Origin: Cavenderia fasciculata
Taxonomy: Eukaryota; Evosea; Eumycetozoa; Acytosteliales; Cavenderiaceae
Direction: 5' to 3'
Assembly (NCBI RefSeq): GCF_000203815.1
Contig: NW_004457736.1
Span: 1,240,001 to 1,304,000, forward strand
DNA length: 64,000 nt
In this document: positions 1 to 11,457 of the stretch, piece by piece
Layout: each line of letters starts with the position of its first letter
Numbering within the stretch: the stretch's first letter is position 1
Notes under the pieces: generated by a model
Database searches by the model: none
The model's input: the letters and a program-made list of their open reading frames with translations, nothing else
Told to the model about the DNA's origin: nothing
Program-made: the position numbers and the translations under genes

Positions 1-446
1 ATTGATTAGATATTCCTCGTCTTTGATAGCATCTTTAATAACTTGAAACAAGCTATCATTAACTTTATCTTTTGATTGATCAGCTGCCCATTTGAATATT
101 TTAAATTGATTATAGTATACAGCATACCATATGATTGAATGAGATATTTCTGGTAATCTCGTTGACAACGTATTCCAAATCTCTTGAGTATAGTCAAAGT
201 GTCCATCTCTAACTACACATTTGATAACAGTCACCAAATGAGGAGTATATGGGATACTATTATCTTTATCACTAGTCCAACGATACTTTGAATAGACCAC
301 TTGCTCTTGATATTCAACCACCTTTTTCTTCAATCAGCAGTTGATTGGTATAGTGTATTTTGCACAACTCTTTCAAGTGACTGAATAAACATCTTCTTGT
401 AATTATATTTCTCAACAATCGTGAAAATAAATACTATGATTATTAC

Positions 447-515
<69 letters not shown>

Positions 516-528
516 GATTCCTATTCAT
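1..528 (-). pseudogene. 5' part of an ankyrin-type dictyostelid gene, cut by window edge and frame-broken
   Basis: The minus strand encodes a close relative of the N-terminal half of the genes at 4421-7040 and 7114-9604. Shared blocks include VVEYQEQVVYSKYRW, IPYTPHLVTVIK and IWYAVYYNQFKIFKW, in the same order. A possible ATG at 526-528 opens a run of asparagine codons made by an ATT repeat, but that frame stops before the conserved LFSRLLRNIITRRC block, which lies in another frame. A second frame change falls just before VVEYQEQ, near 325-350. With at least two frame breaks it is probably a dead copy. The family has an F-box-like start and degenerate ankyrin repeats and is thought to mediate protein-protein contacts; no function is known. 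The 3' part lies outside the window, so an intact C-terminal half cannot be excluded. Confidence 0.7.
440..515. repeat. ATT/AAT trinucleotide microsatellite
   Basis: Nearly uninterrupted ATT units (AAT on the minus strand). Read on the minus strand they give the asparagine run at the head of the broken ankyrin-type copy. Such tracts are common in dictyostelid coding and flanking DNA. Confidence 0.95.
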
Positions 529-540
529 TGTTGTGAGCAA

Positions 541-1072
541 TTATTTCTAATGATTTCATCGTCCGAGAGACGAGTCTGCCTTTAGAAAAAAATAATGGCG
601 CCAAAATATAAGAAGAGCACTAAAAGGTTTGAGAATAGTTTTAGTTGAACAAACTATTCTCATCATTTGATACACTTATAATTGAGTGCACAACAAATAG
701 TATTAGTAAGTAGATAGAAAACAACATTACAGTCTACAAATACATACGATCATCAAACTAATCTTCCTTGTTTTTTTTTTGCATAGTATCAACTGTAGTT
801 AGTTAGCTATTAATTAATATTATATGAAGTAATCTACTTTTAAATTTTGATCAAAGATGTGATTGATCAATCACGTGTTGCATACATAATATATTATACA
901 TATATACATACATACACACACCTTTCCTTTTTCGAGTTAAACATCATCACCCCCTCCCCTCCTATTACAGATAACTCTTTTAATATTTGTACAACAATAA
1001 TGTTATTTTATTGATTTATTATATAAATACACAACATACGAGCATATTGTGTAAATACAAACAAGAAAAGAA
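541..1072. other. Intergenic region upstream of the fusion gene
   Basis: No convincing coding frame on either strand. It contains A/T runs, a TATA-rich stretch near 890-915 and a C-rich patch at 948-962, and ends in the leader of the gene starting at 1073. Divergent regulation of the broken minus-strand copy and the plus-strand gene is possible. The only ordered element seen is the palindrome with E-box listed separately. Confidence 0.6.
859..877. promoter_or_regulatory. 16-bp palindrome overlapping a CACGTG box
   Basis: GTGATTGATCAATCAC (859-874) is a perfect palindrome, and its last bases start a CACGTG E-box core (872-877). It lies about 200 bp upstream of the start codon of the OHCU decarboxylase fusion, a sensible place for a dimeric activator site. 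This is only a candidate: AT-rich DNA makes palindromes by chance and no second copy was noticed. Confidence 0.3.
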
Positions 1073-2425
1073 ATGACAATCAAACAAGCAATCAGAGGAA
1101 AGCAAGTATTGGTTGCAGGAGAAGAAACATTTAGAGAATGTACTCTATTGATTGATCAAGATGGAGTGGTTTCAGAGATCAAAGAATACCAATATGCACT
1201 TCCGGATGGTGTCGAGTTGATCAGAGACTGTGCCGATAATGAAGTTTTGATGGGTGCATTGGTCAACATCCACGTTCAAGTCACCGATAGTTTACATTTA
1301 GCAACTCATACTGCTGTTGCCGCCGCTGGAGGTGTCACCACCATCATTTACAAGTCTCTCACCACGGCGTCGTTTGATCATTTGTCAATGGAGTGCTATG
1401 TGGATGTCGGTACGCTCTACAAATCAGAGATTAATATTAATGACCGTGTCAATGTGGATAAGAAGAAACTCGAGAGCGACGTCGACGTCGACTTTATCAA
1501 GGAACCAGGCAGCATCTCTTCGCTGCAGTACGGCCTCAGCATCGTATGGACCGAGTACAAGAAGCGGGGAATCCCTAACCCAATGTACCACCTGACTGAA
1601 TGTATGTGTGACGCTCCTGCCCGGCTCGCTAACCTCAATGACAAAAAGGGATCGATTGCAGTTGGTCGTGATGCCGACTTTGTAGTCTTTGATCCCGACC
1701 AGTCATTCACCTTTAAAGATGAAGGCAACGTGGTGGGAGGGTCCGCCACCCTCACTGGTGTCATCCTCGAAACTATCCTCCGAGGCCAGACTATTGACAA
1801 TGTCATGACCGGTGGACTCACCACCAAGCCACACGGTGAGTGCATCGTCCCCACCAACATCCACAGCAACCCTTCCTACCCATCACCCTATCTTCCTCCA
1901 ATCACCCGACTCAACCAGATGGGTCGCGACAACTTTTTCAATGTCGTCCATCTACTCTTTGAGACTGCACCACCTCTCGCCAACGCTCTCTATGACGCAC
2001 GTCCATTCTCGAGTTACAACAACCTTATCGATGTGGCCGATACCATCATACAAAAGTGTTCCGACCAAGACAAGATACTCATCATCAATGCACATCCACG
2101 TATTGGGGTCAATCCCGCAGCCACCAAGACAAGTCAATCGACACCACTCTCGACACTATCGTTCCGTGAACAAGGTTGTCACAGCGAACAAATCAACGAC
2201 GAGGTTCAAAGAGTCTACCAATCATTGCAACAACTAAACGAACAATATGAAAAAAAGAATGGATTCAAGTTTGTTGTATTTGTTGCTGGTCGTCCAAAAT
2301 CAGAAATTGTAAAAGTACTCGAACAACGTCTCCAAAATAATACCATTGATGAATTGAGAATTGGTCTTACAGATATGACTGCTATTGCAAGAGACAGATT
2401 AAAAAAATTGGTCAAAATAAAATAA
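1073..2425 (+). CDS. Allantoinase-remnant fused to OHCU decarboxylase
   Basis: Single exon, 450 aa. Residues 1-113 match the start of a cyclic-amidohydrolase allantoinase (IRGKQVLVAG, AVAAAGGVTTII, CYVDVG) and residues about 140-245 match its end (SSLQYGLSIVWTEYKKRG, KGSIAVGRDADFVVFDP). Roughly 180 residues of the barrel between them, holding the other metal ligands, are missing, and the first metal motif HxH is changed to HVQ (67-69). Residues about 275-448 form a complete 2-oxo-4-hydroxy-4-carboxy-5-ureidoimidazoline decarboxylase with the catalytic histidine in NAHPRIG (H341), the SEQ motif (371-373) and the terminal FVVFVAGRPK block. That enzyme makes S-allantoin in uric-acid breakdown, and allantoinase acts next, so the fusion joins neighbouring steps although the allantoinase part should be dead. 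The frame is open throughout and no intron would restore the core. The decarboxylase is probably active; the front part may be a scaffold. Confidence 0.85.
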   Translation: MTIKQAIRGKQVLVAGEETFRECTLLIDQDGVVSEIKEYQYALPDGVELIRDCADNEVLMGALVNIHVQVTDSLHLATHTAVAAAGGVTTIIYKSLTTASFDHLSMECYVDVGTLYKSEININDRVNVDKKKLESDVDVDFIKEPGSISSLQYGLSIVWTEYKKRGIPNPMYHLTECMCDAPARLANLNDKKGSIAVGRDADFVVFDPDQSFTFKDEGNVVGGSATLTGVILETILRGQTIDNVMTGGLTTKPHGECIVPTNIHSNPSYPSPYLPPITRLNQMGRDNFFNVVHLLFETAPPLANALYDARPFSSYNNLIDVADTIIQKCSDQDKILIINAHPRIGVNPAATKTSQSTPLSTLSFREQGCHSEQINDEVQRVYQSLQQLNEQYEKKNGFKFVVFVAGRPKSEIVKVLEQRLQNNTIDELRIGLTDMTAIARDRLKKLVKIK

Positions 2426-2626
2426 AACAATTAAATGTAGGTATATAATAAATTAATTAATTAATTTATTATATCAATTTATAATTTATTATTGCAAGGT
2501 TGATAATAAATCTGTGATGAATTCAAAAGACTGCAGCTTCACCTTGATTGTTATAAAATTTAAAATGTTTGTAAATAAGACTTTGTAACTTCAATCCGAT
2601 GGGCAAAATTTTTTTCTTCTCTTGTC

Positions 2627-4357
2627 ATGATCATCAGTCTTCTAACTTCACACACAACTTATTATCAAGTCCAAAAGATGGAATCATTGTCAACAGTAAA
2701 GATTGATGGTCAATATGTATCACTATCGAAATACATTCAATCTATGATCATTGACAAGGTAGTTCATGGTCATGATTTCAAAGATCGTCAATATTATGAT
2801 GGGTTTAGATCAATAACACCACAAGAAATATTATATCTAATGATACATACAAGACCTCTAGAGAAACAAAACAAGTTTATTATATTCAAACAACTTGGTA
2901 GTATTGCATTAGTATCGAAATGGTGGATGAAAGTAGTACAACAAATCGTAACATCTACACCATCAAGCATAAAGATAGTTGGTCTGTTTAAAGAATCCTA
3001 TTTTACAGATACTTCTTCATCCTCTTCAATCACCTATCTTAAATGGAAGATAATCAATGATTATCGTACATCACCAAACTATAAAGAGTTTGATTATTCA
3101 AGATTACCTCTTTTACTACCAAACCTAAAGTCAATCGATATTGTTGGAATTGATTTAAACAAGAAAGTTACTCAAGCAATTGTACAAGTTATCAATCTAT
3201 TCCCACACATTCAAGTCAATTTGGATATCACGGTTCATAATGGTGGCGGTTTAAAATGGCCTGATAATATCTATTTTCAGGGACTTGTACCAAAAGTAGT
3301 CATAACACACTCCAACAATCTTTACTACTATGAAGATATATACAATATCGAGTACAGTATTAAAATGCTAGATGATTTAAAACCAAATTATGTCAACATT
3401 GGTTTCGATGATGGTGGTCATGATGGAGGATCTATACATTACAATTATCCAACATTATTCAATCATCTTACTACATCTAGTCACATCAACATTGAATATG
3501 ACTTTGTGGAGCTGAATATTTTAAAGTACATCATCAACTCTGATAATTATAATATTCAAAGTCTAAAAGTTGGTATTATCACATGTCCTTTGGAGAATGA
3601 ACCATTTCAAGCGCCAAGTAGAGGGAGAGCACAACATTATACATATCAAAATGGTTGTAGAGATTGCTATCGCCAAGAACTTGGAAAAAGAGAGACTCTA
3701 AGAGATTGGGATGAGCTTTGCACTAATCTCTCCAACAATTCAATATTGAAAAAACTTTGGTTGGAAAATCCACATGGAAATGAAAGAGAAGAGGAAGAAG
3801 AAGAAGAATCAGAAGAAATCAATACTAAAAAATCAATGACTTGGGAAAGAATAATATCATCATTTGCATCGATTTGGGACGCTAACGAAACGATTGAACT
3901 ACTTTCATTGTCAAATCATCCCAATATCATTTCACCAGTATTCTTTTCCTTTATTTGTCACAATCAAACTATTACAACATTAATATTGATAGATGGTACT
4001 TTGATAGAAGAATACATTCCATCTTTCTCTCTATTATTGGTGACCAACCAAACAATCACAGCATTAGATATCAACAATAATCAATTACAACCAAGTACCG
4101 AGTTAAACACTACACTCAAACAAAACAAATCGATCAAAGTATTAAATATTGCAGATAATTATTTTACATTTGATTTGTTTGATTCATTGTTGGAAAGTGA
4201 TTCAATAGAATATTTAATAATCGATCAGGAATTGTCAAAGGATTATCATCAACACCGATATTTTAATCAATCAAAATCAATGATTGAATGTTTTTGTATT
4301 GAAGCTGGCAACAAACCATTTGATTTCTATTTTAATCGTCATCTACTTTTAGATTAA
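2627..4357 (+). CDS. F-box-like / leucine-rich-repeat protein, copy A
   Basis: Single exon, 576 aa from the first ATG. A start at the second ATG (2678, MESLSTVKIDG) gives 559 aa and fits the paralogues better. An F-box-like segment (LSKYIQSMIIDKVV, later IALVSKWWMKVV near residues 90-110) is followed by a long middle part and C-terminal RNI-like leucine-rich repeats (LSLSNHPNIISPVFF, TLILIDGTL, IKVLNIADN). A cysteine pair (RDCYRQE) and a highly acidic run (EREEEEEEESEE) interrupt the middle. F-box proteins normally bring substrates to SCF ubiquitin ligases; that role here is inference. Paralogues lie at 9808-11457, 40064-41683 and, broken, at 13558-14601 and 38203-39898. The frame is intact. 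Confidence 0.75.
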   Translation: MIISLLTSHTTYYQVQKMESLSTVKIDGQYVSLSKYIQSMIIDKVVHGHDFKDRQYYDGFRSITPQEILYLMIHTRPLEKQNKFIIFKQLGSIALVSKWWMKVVQQIVTSTPSSIKIVGLFKESYFTDTSSSSSITYLKWKIINDYRTSPNYKEFDYSRLPLLLPNLKSIDIVGIDLNKKVTQAIVQVINLFPHIQVNLDITVHNGGGLKWPDNIYFQGLVPKVVITHSNNLYYYEDIYNIEYSIKMLDDLKPNYVNIGFDDGGHDGGSIHYNYPTLFNHLTTSSHINIEYDFVELNILKYIINSDNYNIQSLKVGIITCPLENEPFQAPSRGRAQHYTYQNGCRDCYRQELGKRETLRDWDELCTNLSNNSILKKLWLENPHGNEREEEEEEESEEINTKKSMTWERIISSFASIWDANETIELLSLSNHPNIISPVFFSFICHNQTITTLILIDGTLIEEYIPSFSLLLVTNQTITALDINNNQLQPSTELNTTLKQNKSIKVLNIADNYFTFDLFDSLLESDSIEYLIIDQELSKDYHQHRYFNQSKSMIECFCIEAGNKPFDFYFNRHLLLD

Positions 4358-4420
4358 ACTAATACTAAATAAATGTTAATTGTATTTATAAATATGTGTA
4401 AGATTTATTTGTTCATATTG

Positions 4421-7040
4421 TCAGTTTTGAGTTGATTGCGAACTGACAATAAATCCACTTTTAAAAGAAGACAATAAATCTATGGGGAATTGATTGTTGT
4501 TTTTAATATTATCTCGATAAATATTCATATTATCATCTGTTATTTGATTGTTATAATAAAGTAATCGAACAATACAAGCTTGTTCCAATGAGAATTGGAA
4601 ACCTCCAATCAAAGGAAAAAGAGGTATTCCCATGTCAATGAGGAGTAGAAAGAGGTCTGGATCCAAATCGATAGAATAGCGAATAAACTTTTTAGGGACT
4701 TGAGAATTTTTAATCTTAAAACCATTCTCAAATAGGTATCTTGTGGTTTTACGTGCTGATTCGTGGGTAAAGTAAAGAGATATTTCATCTGTCTTTGAGA
4801 TAGATTGGTGGTGTCCATTTTCAACAATCCACTTGAGAGCCTCCAAATAACCCAATTGAGCCATCTGATTGAAATCTTTTTTAAATTGGGGTTGACAGAG
4901 ATAGACATTGAGATTGATTTGAGAAAATAGCCATATTAGATGACTTGGTCTTTTGGCATTTATTGACAATGAAATCATTCTACTAGTTACTTGTACTGTG
5001 CCTTGGAATTTGCCTCGAAGATATTGAATCACTGTCAGACTGCGATATGAGGATGTTGATTCAAATACTAATTGAAGCTGTTCTTTTCTTTGTAAAATGT
5101 CGTTTGTAAAGCGCTGTGTAAGCCATTCAAATATCTCTACACAAACATTGTCGTTGGTTTGTTTGGTAGACCTTATTAAATCTGATAATGTTTGCCCTTG
5201 GTTAAAGATTGTGTCATTTGAATAAAAGGGAATAGATATTTTGCCAAATCCAACCGACCATTTGATATTGAATCTTGAAACATATAATTGAAGTTGGGCT
5301 TGCCCATTCTATCCATCAAGAATTGAGCCGTTTCAAGAGATAGGGTTTGAAAAGTATAAAACTTTTCAAACTTTTTAAGTAGGTGTGGATGATCTGCATC
5401 AATCATTTTAATCGACTCTAGCAAGTCCATTGGAATTGCATTTGATATTAATAAGTGTTCAACTGATGAATCATCTATTCTATTCTGATATACATATTGA
5501 AGAATATTATTATTGGTATGGTTTCCTGTCAATATGCGTGGTAAACCAACTCCAAATTTCATTTTGATAATCTCTAATACCTCCAATCTACCTTTTAGTA
5601 ATGCCCTTTTGACTATATCTTTTTCATTGAATATACTTTGGTATTTTAGTGGTAAATAGTCAACCAGTGCTTTGAATAAATCGGTACGATTTTCATCAAT
5701 TATATGGCAAACACTTTGAAATGAGCATCCTTCATTTTCACTTTGAAGTAAATAGACTAAAATATCTATATTTCCATTTTCAATTGCCTAAATTAATAAA
5801 ATAAAAAATAATTAATGATTGATTTGCAAAAAAATTAAATCAATCTTTATAAATATACATTATCATTATATTGATAAAGATTGATTTATATATTAATTTA
5901 TAACATACTATTTGAATTGTATCTAGAGTACAATGTGATCCGTGATTGGTTATGAATTTTACAATATGGAGGTGACCTTTATCAACTGCTTTATCCAATA
6001 CAGACGATGGTATTTTATCCTTTGATGGGTTTGTTTGAATTAAATGTTTGAGCATCTCCAAGTTTCCAGATGACGTAGCTTCACACATTAAATGTTCAAA
6101 ATTGAATAGACCTTTACCTTGATTTTGTTGAATAGTTTTGAAAAGATCTATATCTCCATATCGAACTATGCTGACTAATAAATTTCTCAAATGTTTCTCC
6201 AGCAATGTCTTTAAATTTGGTTGAGAGGATGATAAATTTGAAGCGAGGTATCGATACACTCTAGCTTGTAGATTAGATGACTGCAATGTGACTTTGGTTG
6301 GCCAGGTATCAAAGACATTTGGAAACGTTTCAAATGGTAGATAGTCAATGATTTCATCTCGATTCTTTAGGTGTTTCTCGTCTTTAATACCATCTTTGAT
6401 AGCTTTGAACAAGGTATCATTTACTTTATCTTTTGCTTGATCAGCTGCCCATTTGAATATTTTAAATTGATTATAGTATACAGCATACCGTATGATTGCA
6501 TGAGATACTTCTGGTAATCTAGATGACAACCTATTCCAAATCTCTTGAATATAGTCAAAGTATCCATCTCTAACTACACATTTGATAACAGTCACCAAAT
6601 GAGGAGTATATGGTATATCTCTATCTTTATCACTAGCCCAACGATACTTTGAATAGACCACTTGTTCTTGATATTCAACCACCTTTTTAATTTGATCAAT
6701 ATATCCGTATCTTGACAACTGATCAATATTATCTTTTAGTTGCCCATCTATACACCTTTAAAGGTCCTTCTTGTCTTGGTTTATTTTCATCAAATGTATT
6801 GATATACACTTCTCGATCTTCATCTTTACCTATATTTGCCTCAAATAGATCGATCATGTTGTGCAAGTGTATCTCGCACACCTCTTTCAAATGATTGATT
6901 ATACATCTTCTAATAATCACATTTCTAAACAATCTTGAAAATAACTCTTCTCTACTACTATTATTATTAATCATTATTGTATCTATCTTTGCAATATTAA
7001 TATCTAGGGAGTAGTACTCACCTACTGAACACAAATCCAT
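4421..7040 (-). pseudogene. Ankyrin-type dictyostelid gene, copy 2, two frame breaks
   Basis: Two-exon layout shared with the 7114-9604 copy. Exon 1 ends at 5909 (TIQI), the intron 5788-5908 has a GTATGT donor and TAG acceptor, and exon 2 starts AIENGNIDIL. The likely original ATG is at 6974 (MINNNSSREELFSRLF), although the frame is open from 7040. Against its neighbour it lacks two bases near 6735-6740, where TGGGAAGAA became TGGGCA, and has another frame change near 5190, after which the frame continues in LSDLIRSTKQ to the stop at 4421. Degenerate ankyrin units such as GNLEMLKHLIQTNPSKD and GHLHIVKFI can be seen. As read, no full-length protein of about 800 aa can be made. It was presumably a protein-interaction protein before decay; sequencing error at two sites is less likely. 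Confidence 0.75.
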
Positions 7041-7113
7041 TTGCTTAAAAAAAAAAATATTTTAAAGTCAGATAGTTTTGGGAGTGGGTTAACGTTGAAC
7101 AATCTTTATTTAT

Positions 7114-9604
7114 TTATTTATTTTTAAAAGTTGACAATAAATAGAAGAGGAATGGATCTTTGGTTGAATATTTAGGTACAATGGTTGGATCACTAAAATA
7201 AATTAATCGAACAACACTAGAATGTTCAATCGACGATCCAGAATGAAAACAAGAGAGAGGTAAAAGAGGGATGCCCATGTCATGAAAGAGTAATATTTCG
7301 TCAATGGATCGATTCAGCATCAAATTTTTTGAAAGTGTAATCAATGATTGATTGAGAGATGATGGAGCATCAATGACACCATTCTCAAAGAGATATCTTG
7401 AGGTTTCAAGGACTAATTTGTTTGTTAGGTCAAGAGACTGTTGTTCAAATTTTGAAGAGAGGAAACGATTGTGGTAATCATTCTCTACAAGCCATTTGAT
7501 AGTTGATAAATGACCTAGACGAGCAGCTTCTTTGAAATCAATTCCAAATTGACCAATCGAGTATGATGATGAAGGAATTGAATCGAAATGCATAAAGAGC
7601 CACTTTAGATTAGAATCTGATCTACTGACTGTTGATGGTATCATGTAACCATTCACTTTTACAATCGATGTACTGTCACCACCAAATGTATCCCATATAT
7701 ATTGAATGATTGGTAGATTGCGATGGGCAACCGCATGCTCAAAAACTTCTTGGAGCATGTTTTTGTTTTCTTTTAGACGCATGCCAACTGTTGGTTGGCT
7801 ATGGTCAAAGCGTTCGAACACCCATTTGAGTGTCTGTAGACATTTTTGGTCACTGACAAATCTCGACAATTGTACCAATTGACATAAAACTTTCTTTTGA
7901 TAGATATGGTCGGTTCCCAGGTGACTGAGTGGTAGCTTTTGGTATAGGTAATCTGCCACATCCAATCGACCAATTGAAATGGCTTTTTTAAAGAGTGTTT
8001 TGTATTTTGGTTTATCCATTCTAGACAACAGGTATTGAATGGTTTGCATAGATGGCTTTAATTCATTAATATTAAACACTTTAAGGCTTTTGAGTATGTT
8101 TGGGTGCTCTGCATCAATCATTTCAATCGACTCTATTGATTCCATTGGAATTGCACTTGATACTAATAAATGTTCCAATGAAGAATCATCTATTCTATTA
8201 TGATACAAGTATTTGAGTGTACTAGTATCTCCTAATATTACATTTGACAAATTTGATGAAAGACCAACACCAAATTTAGTCTTTACAATTTCCAATACTT
8301 GCCATCTATTATTAATCAATGACATTTCAATAATCTCTTCAAGATTGAATTGATCTTGAAACGTTGGTATATAATCAACCAATACATTGAATAAATCAGT
8401 ACGATTTCGGCTAATAGTGTTGAAAACACTTTCAATTGTACATCCTCTATTTTGACTTTTCAATAAACATTTTAAAATATCTATATTTCCTTTATCAATT
8501 GCCTAAAAATAAATAAAAAAAGAGCTAATATTAAAGATTGATTTACTTTTTTTTTTTTTTTAATTTAATTATATACCTTTTGAATTGTAGAAAATGGAAG
8601 TTGTAGATTATGATTTTGAATGTGGTATTCAATAATATGAAGATGACGATTATCAACTGCATTGTTTAATATTGTCAATAGTATTCTTCCATTTTCGTTT
8701 TGTGGATTTAATTCGAGTAGATATTTGAGTATTTCCAAGTTTCCAGTTGATGTAGCGTCGTTGTACAAATCTTCAAAATTGAAAAGACTGTTACCATTCT
8801 TTTGTTGGATGGTTTTTAAAAGATCTAAATGTCCATATCTAACTGCATCGATGATTAATATTTTTAAATGTGATTTGGTCTTTTGAAAGGATGGTATCCT
8901 CTCTGTGATGTATTGGTACATTTTAGCTCTTAGTTTTAATGATTGAACCGAAATACTGCATGCAAATTCTGTCAATACATGTTGACGACTAGGAAACAAT
9001 TGAAATAGTATATAATCAATGATTTCATCACGATTCTTTACTTGTTGTTCATCTTTGACTCCATCTTTAAATGCCATTAACAATGGTTCTAGTAATTGTC
9101 TAACCTTTTGGTTTGATTGTATTTGTTCGATTGCCCATTTTAACATTTAACTTGGTTATAGTAAACAGCATACCATATGATTGAATGTGATACTTCTGGT
9201 AGTTTTGATGACAACCTATTCCAAATCTCTTGAGTATAGTCAAAGTGTCCATCTCTAACTACATACTTGATAACAGTCACCAAATGAGGAGTATATGGTA
9301 TATCTCTATCTTTATCACTAGTCCAACGATACTTTGAATAGACCACTTGTTCTTGATATTCAACCACCCTTTTAATTTGATCAATGTATCCGTATCTTGA
9401 CAACTGATCAATATTATCTTTTAGTTCTTCCCATGAATACGACATTTTAGAACCTTTAATGAAAGATATTTTGTTGTGCACTTTGTTCACCTCGTACACT
9501 TGATCAAATATACATCTTCTAATGATCACATGATTCAATATTCTTGAAAATAACTCTGTTGATCTTTGTTGACTATTATTACTATTATAAAAATCATTAT
9601 TCAT
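7114..9604 (-). pseudogene. Ankyrin-type dictyostelid gene, copy 3, one-base frame break
   Basis: Exon 1 is 9604-8577 and exon 2 is 8502-7114, joined by a 74-nt intron with a GTATAT donor; the junction reads TIQK/AIDKGNIDIL. Start is MNNDFYNSNNSQQRSTELF with the family head FSRILNHVIIRRC. The frame breaks once, near 9145: YYNQVK should run on into MLKWAIEQIQ but one A of an A-run is missing compared with copy 2. Otherwise about 805 codons are open. Ankyrin-like units include GHLDLLKTIQQ, GNLEILKYLLELNP and GRLDVADYLYQ. Because there is only one lesion, in a homopolymer, this could be a functional gene with an assembly error; read support would settle it. Function unknown. Confidence 0.65.
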
Positions 9605-9807
9605 TATTGTATATATATGTGTATTCCTATATATATCTATCTATCTATATATCAGAAATACACTAAAATGAATATAAACTACAAATTATTATACATGTTT
9701 TAAAAAGCAAAAAACTTATTTCTTGTAAACTGTGTAGCACCAAAGTTTTTAGAAACTATAATAGTTTAACTATTATTATTTTATTATTAAAATAATGCAA
9801 GATACAA

Positions 9808-11457
9808 ATGACGAGTCCTACAACTACAAAACAACAAATTGAAAAGATTGATGATGATGAATGTAAACTTTCGAAATACATTCAATCAATGATCATTGAA
9901 AAGGTGATCAATGATCATCAATACAAAGATCAGTATTGTAATTATACATTCAAGTTAATATCACCAAATGATGCTGTTCATTTAATGATCAACAAAACAC
10001 CTCTGGAGAAACAAAACAACCAATATATTACATTCAAACAACATCAAAGTAGTATTGGTAGTATTGCATTGGTATCGAAATGGTGGTTGAAAGTAGTACA
10101 ACAAACAAAAAAGGAATCAACAAGTATAAAGATAGATGGGATATTGAAAGAATCATACTTTTCAGAGAATGTAACAAATCTCAGATGGAAGGTTGGAAGA
10201 AACCAATCGGGAGGATACAAAAAGTTTAACTTTAAAAGATTACCTCTTTTATTACCAAATCTACAGTCAATCGATATCGTCGCAAAGAATTTAGACATCA
10301 AAGCAATTAGAGCAATGGTACAAGTAATCAATGCATTCCCACATATTCAAGTACACTTGGATATCACCTTTGATGATGGAGATGATCCAGAATGGCCCAA
10401 CAATGAATCCTTCAAAGGACCACTCAAACCTATCGCAGTCGTAACACTATCACACGGTAGTTATTATCAAGATCAATCAACTGTCGATTATTTTCATCAA
10501 ATGATCGATGACTTAAACCCAATCAGTGTCAATCTTGGGTTTCGAGCCTATATTGATGGACCCATACATTATGATCACTCAGAGTTATTCCCACTTCTCA
10601 ATGAATCAACACGTCAACTCAACATTGAAAATGACTTTGTCGAACTACCAAATTTAATAGACCTTGTCAACAATAAGAGTATTCATAGTCTAAAAGTTGG
10701 TATCATCACATGTCCTTTGGAACAAGAATTACAAGATGAAAGAGATGAAGAAGACGATGGAGAAGATGATGAAGAAAGATACGAGAATCGTAATAGTTGT
10801 AGCTCATGTATGAGTCTTGAAATTACAGATACCTTGGAAGATTGGGATCAGTTTTGTAACGATCTCACCAACAATACAACATTAAAAAATCTTTGGTTGG
10901 AAGGTCCACATTCAGATCTACCAATGATAGGTGAACCAGCTTCAGTGGAGCGATTAGCATCACCATTTGTATCTATTTGGCAAACAAACAAGAATATTAC
11001 AGTTCTTGGACTATCAACTCTACCAAAAATCATTTCACTTTTATTCTTTTCCAATTTAACTTTTAATCAAACTATTACAACGTTGATGTTGACAGATGGT
11101 ACATTGGCACAACAATACGTTCCAACATTCTCTCTATTTTTAATGGTGAATCAGACAATCACATCAATAGACATAAGCAAGAATCAATTACAACCAAGTT
11201 TTGAATTGGACACTGCACTCAAACAAAACAAAACAATCAAAATATTAAATATTGGTGGTAACAAATTCACATCATTTATATTTGATGCATTATTAGAGGG
11301 AGACTCTATCAAATATTTATTGATTGATCAACCATTATCAAATTATTATCATCAACATAGATATTTTATTCAATCAAAATCACTCTTAAAATGTTTTACT
11401 GTCGGACCAATCAATTATAAATTACGTAATTTTTATTTTGATAGTCCAATCATTTAA
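9808..11457 (+). CDS. F-box-like / leucine-rich-repeat protein, copy B
   Basis: Single exon, 549 aa, frame intact. The head LSKYIQSMIIEKVI with IALVSKWWLKVVQQ is the F-box-like part. The middle carries LPLLLPNLQSIDIVAKNLD and LKVGIITCPLEQE, followed by an acidic insert rich in D and E and a CSSC pair. The C-terminus has leucine-rich units (TVLGLSTLPKIISLLFF, TLMLTDGTL, TSIDISKNQLQP, IKILNIGGN). The order matches copy A. The acidic insert follows the CPLE motif here, whereas copy A has its acidic run further on, so the inserts are not at one fixed site. Likely a substrate adaptor of a ubiquitin ligase, by inference from the family only. Confidence 0.75.
   Translation: MTSPTTTKQQIEKIDDDECKLSKYIQSMIIEKVINDHQYKDQYCNYTFKLISPNDAVHLMINKTPLEKQNNQYITFKQHQSSIGSIALVSKWWLKVVQQTKKESTSIKIDGILKESYFSENVTNLRWKVGRNQSGGYKKFNFKRLPLLLPNLQSIDIVAKNLDIKAIRAMVQVINAFPHIQVHLDITFDDGDDPEWPNNESFKGPLKPIAVVTLSHGSYYQDQSTVDYFHQMIDDLNPISVNLGFRAYIDGPIHYDHSELFPLLNESTRQLNIENDFVELPNLIDLVNNKSIHSLKVGIITCPLEQELQDERDEEDDGEDDEERYENRNSCSSCMSLEITDTLEDWDQFCNDLTNNTTLKNLWLEGPHSDLPMIGEPASVERLASPFVSIWQTNKNITVLGLSTLPKIISLLFFSNLTFNQTITTLMLTDGTLAQQYVPTFSLFLMVNQTITSIDISKNQLQPSFELDTALKQNKTIKILNIGGNKFTSFIFDALLEGDSIKYLLIDQPLSNYYHQHRYFIQSKSLLKCFTVGPINYKLRNFYFDSPII

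Noticed and set aside
1380-1500. Hidden intron or missing exon explaining the lost allantoinase core
   Set aside because: The frame runs through without splice signals and the sequence between the two homologous blocks is only about 80 nt, too short to hold the core.
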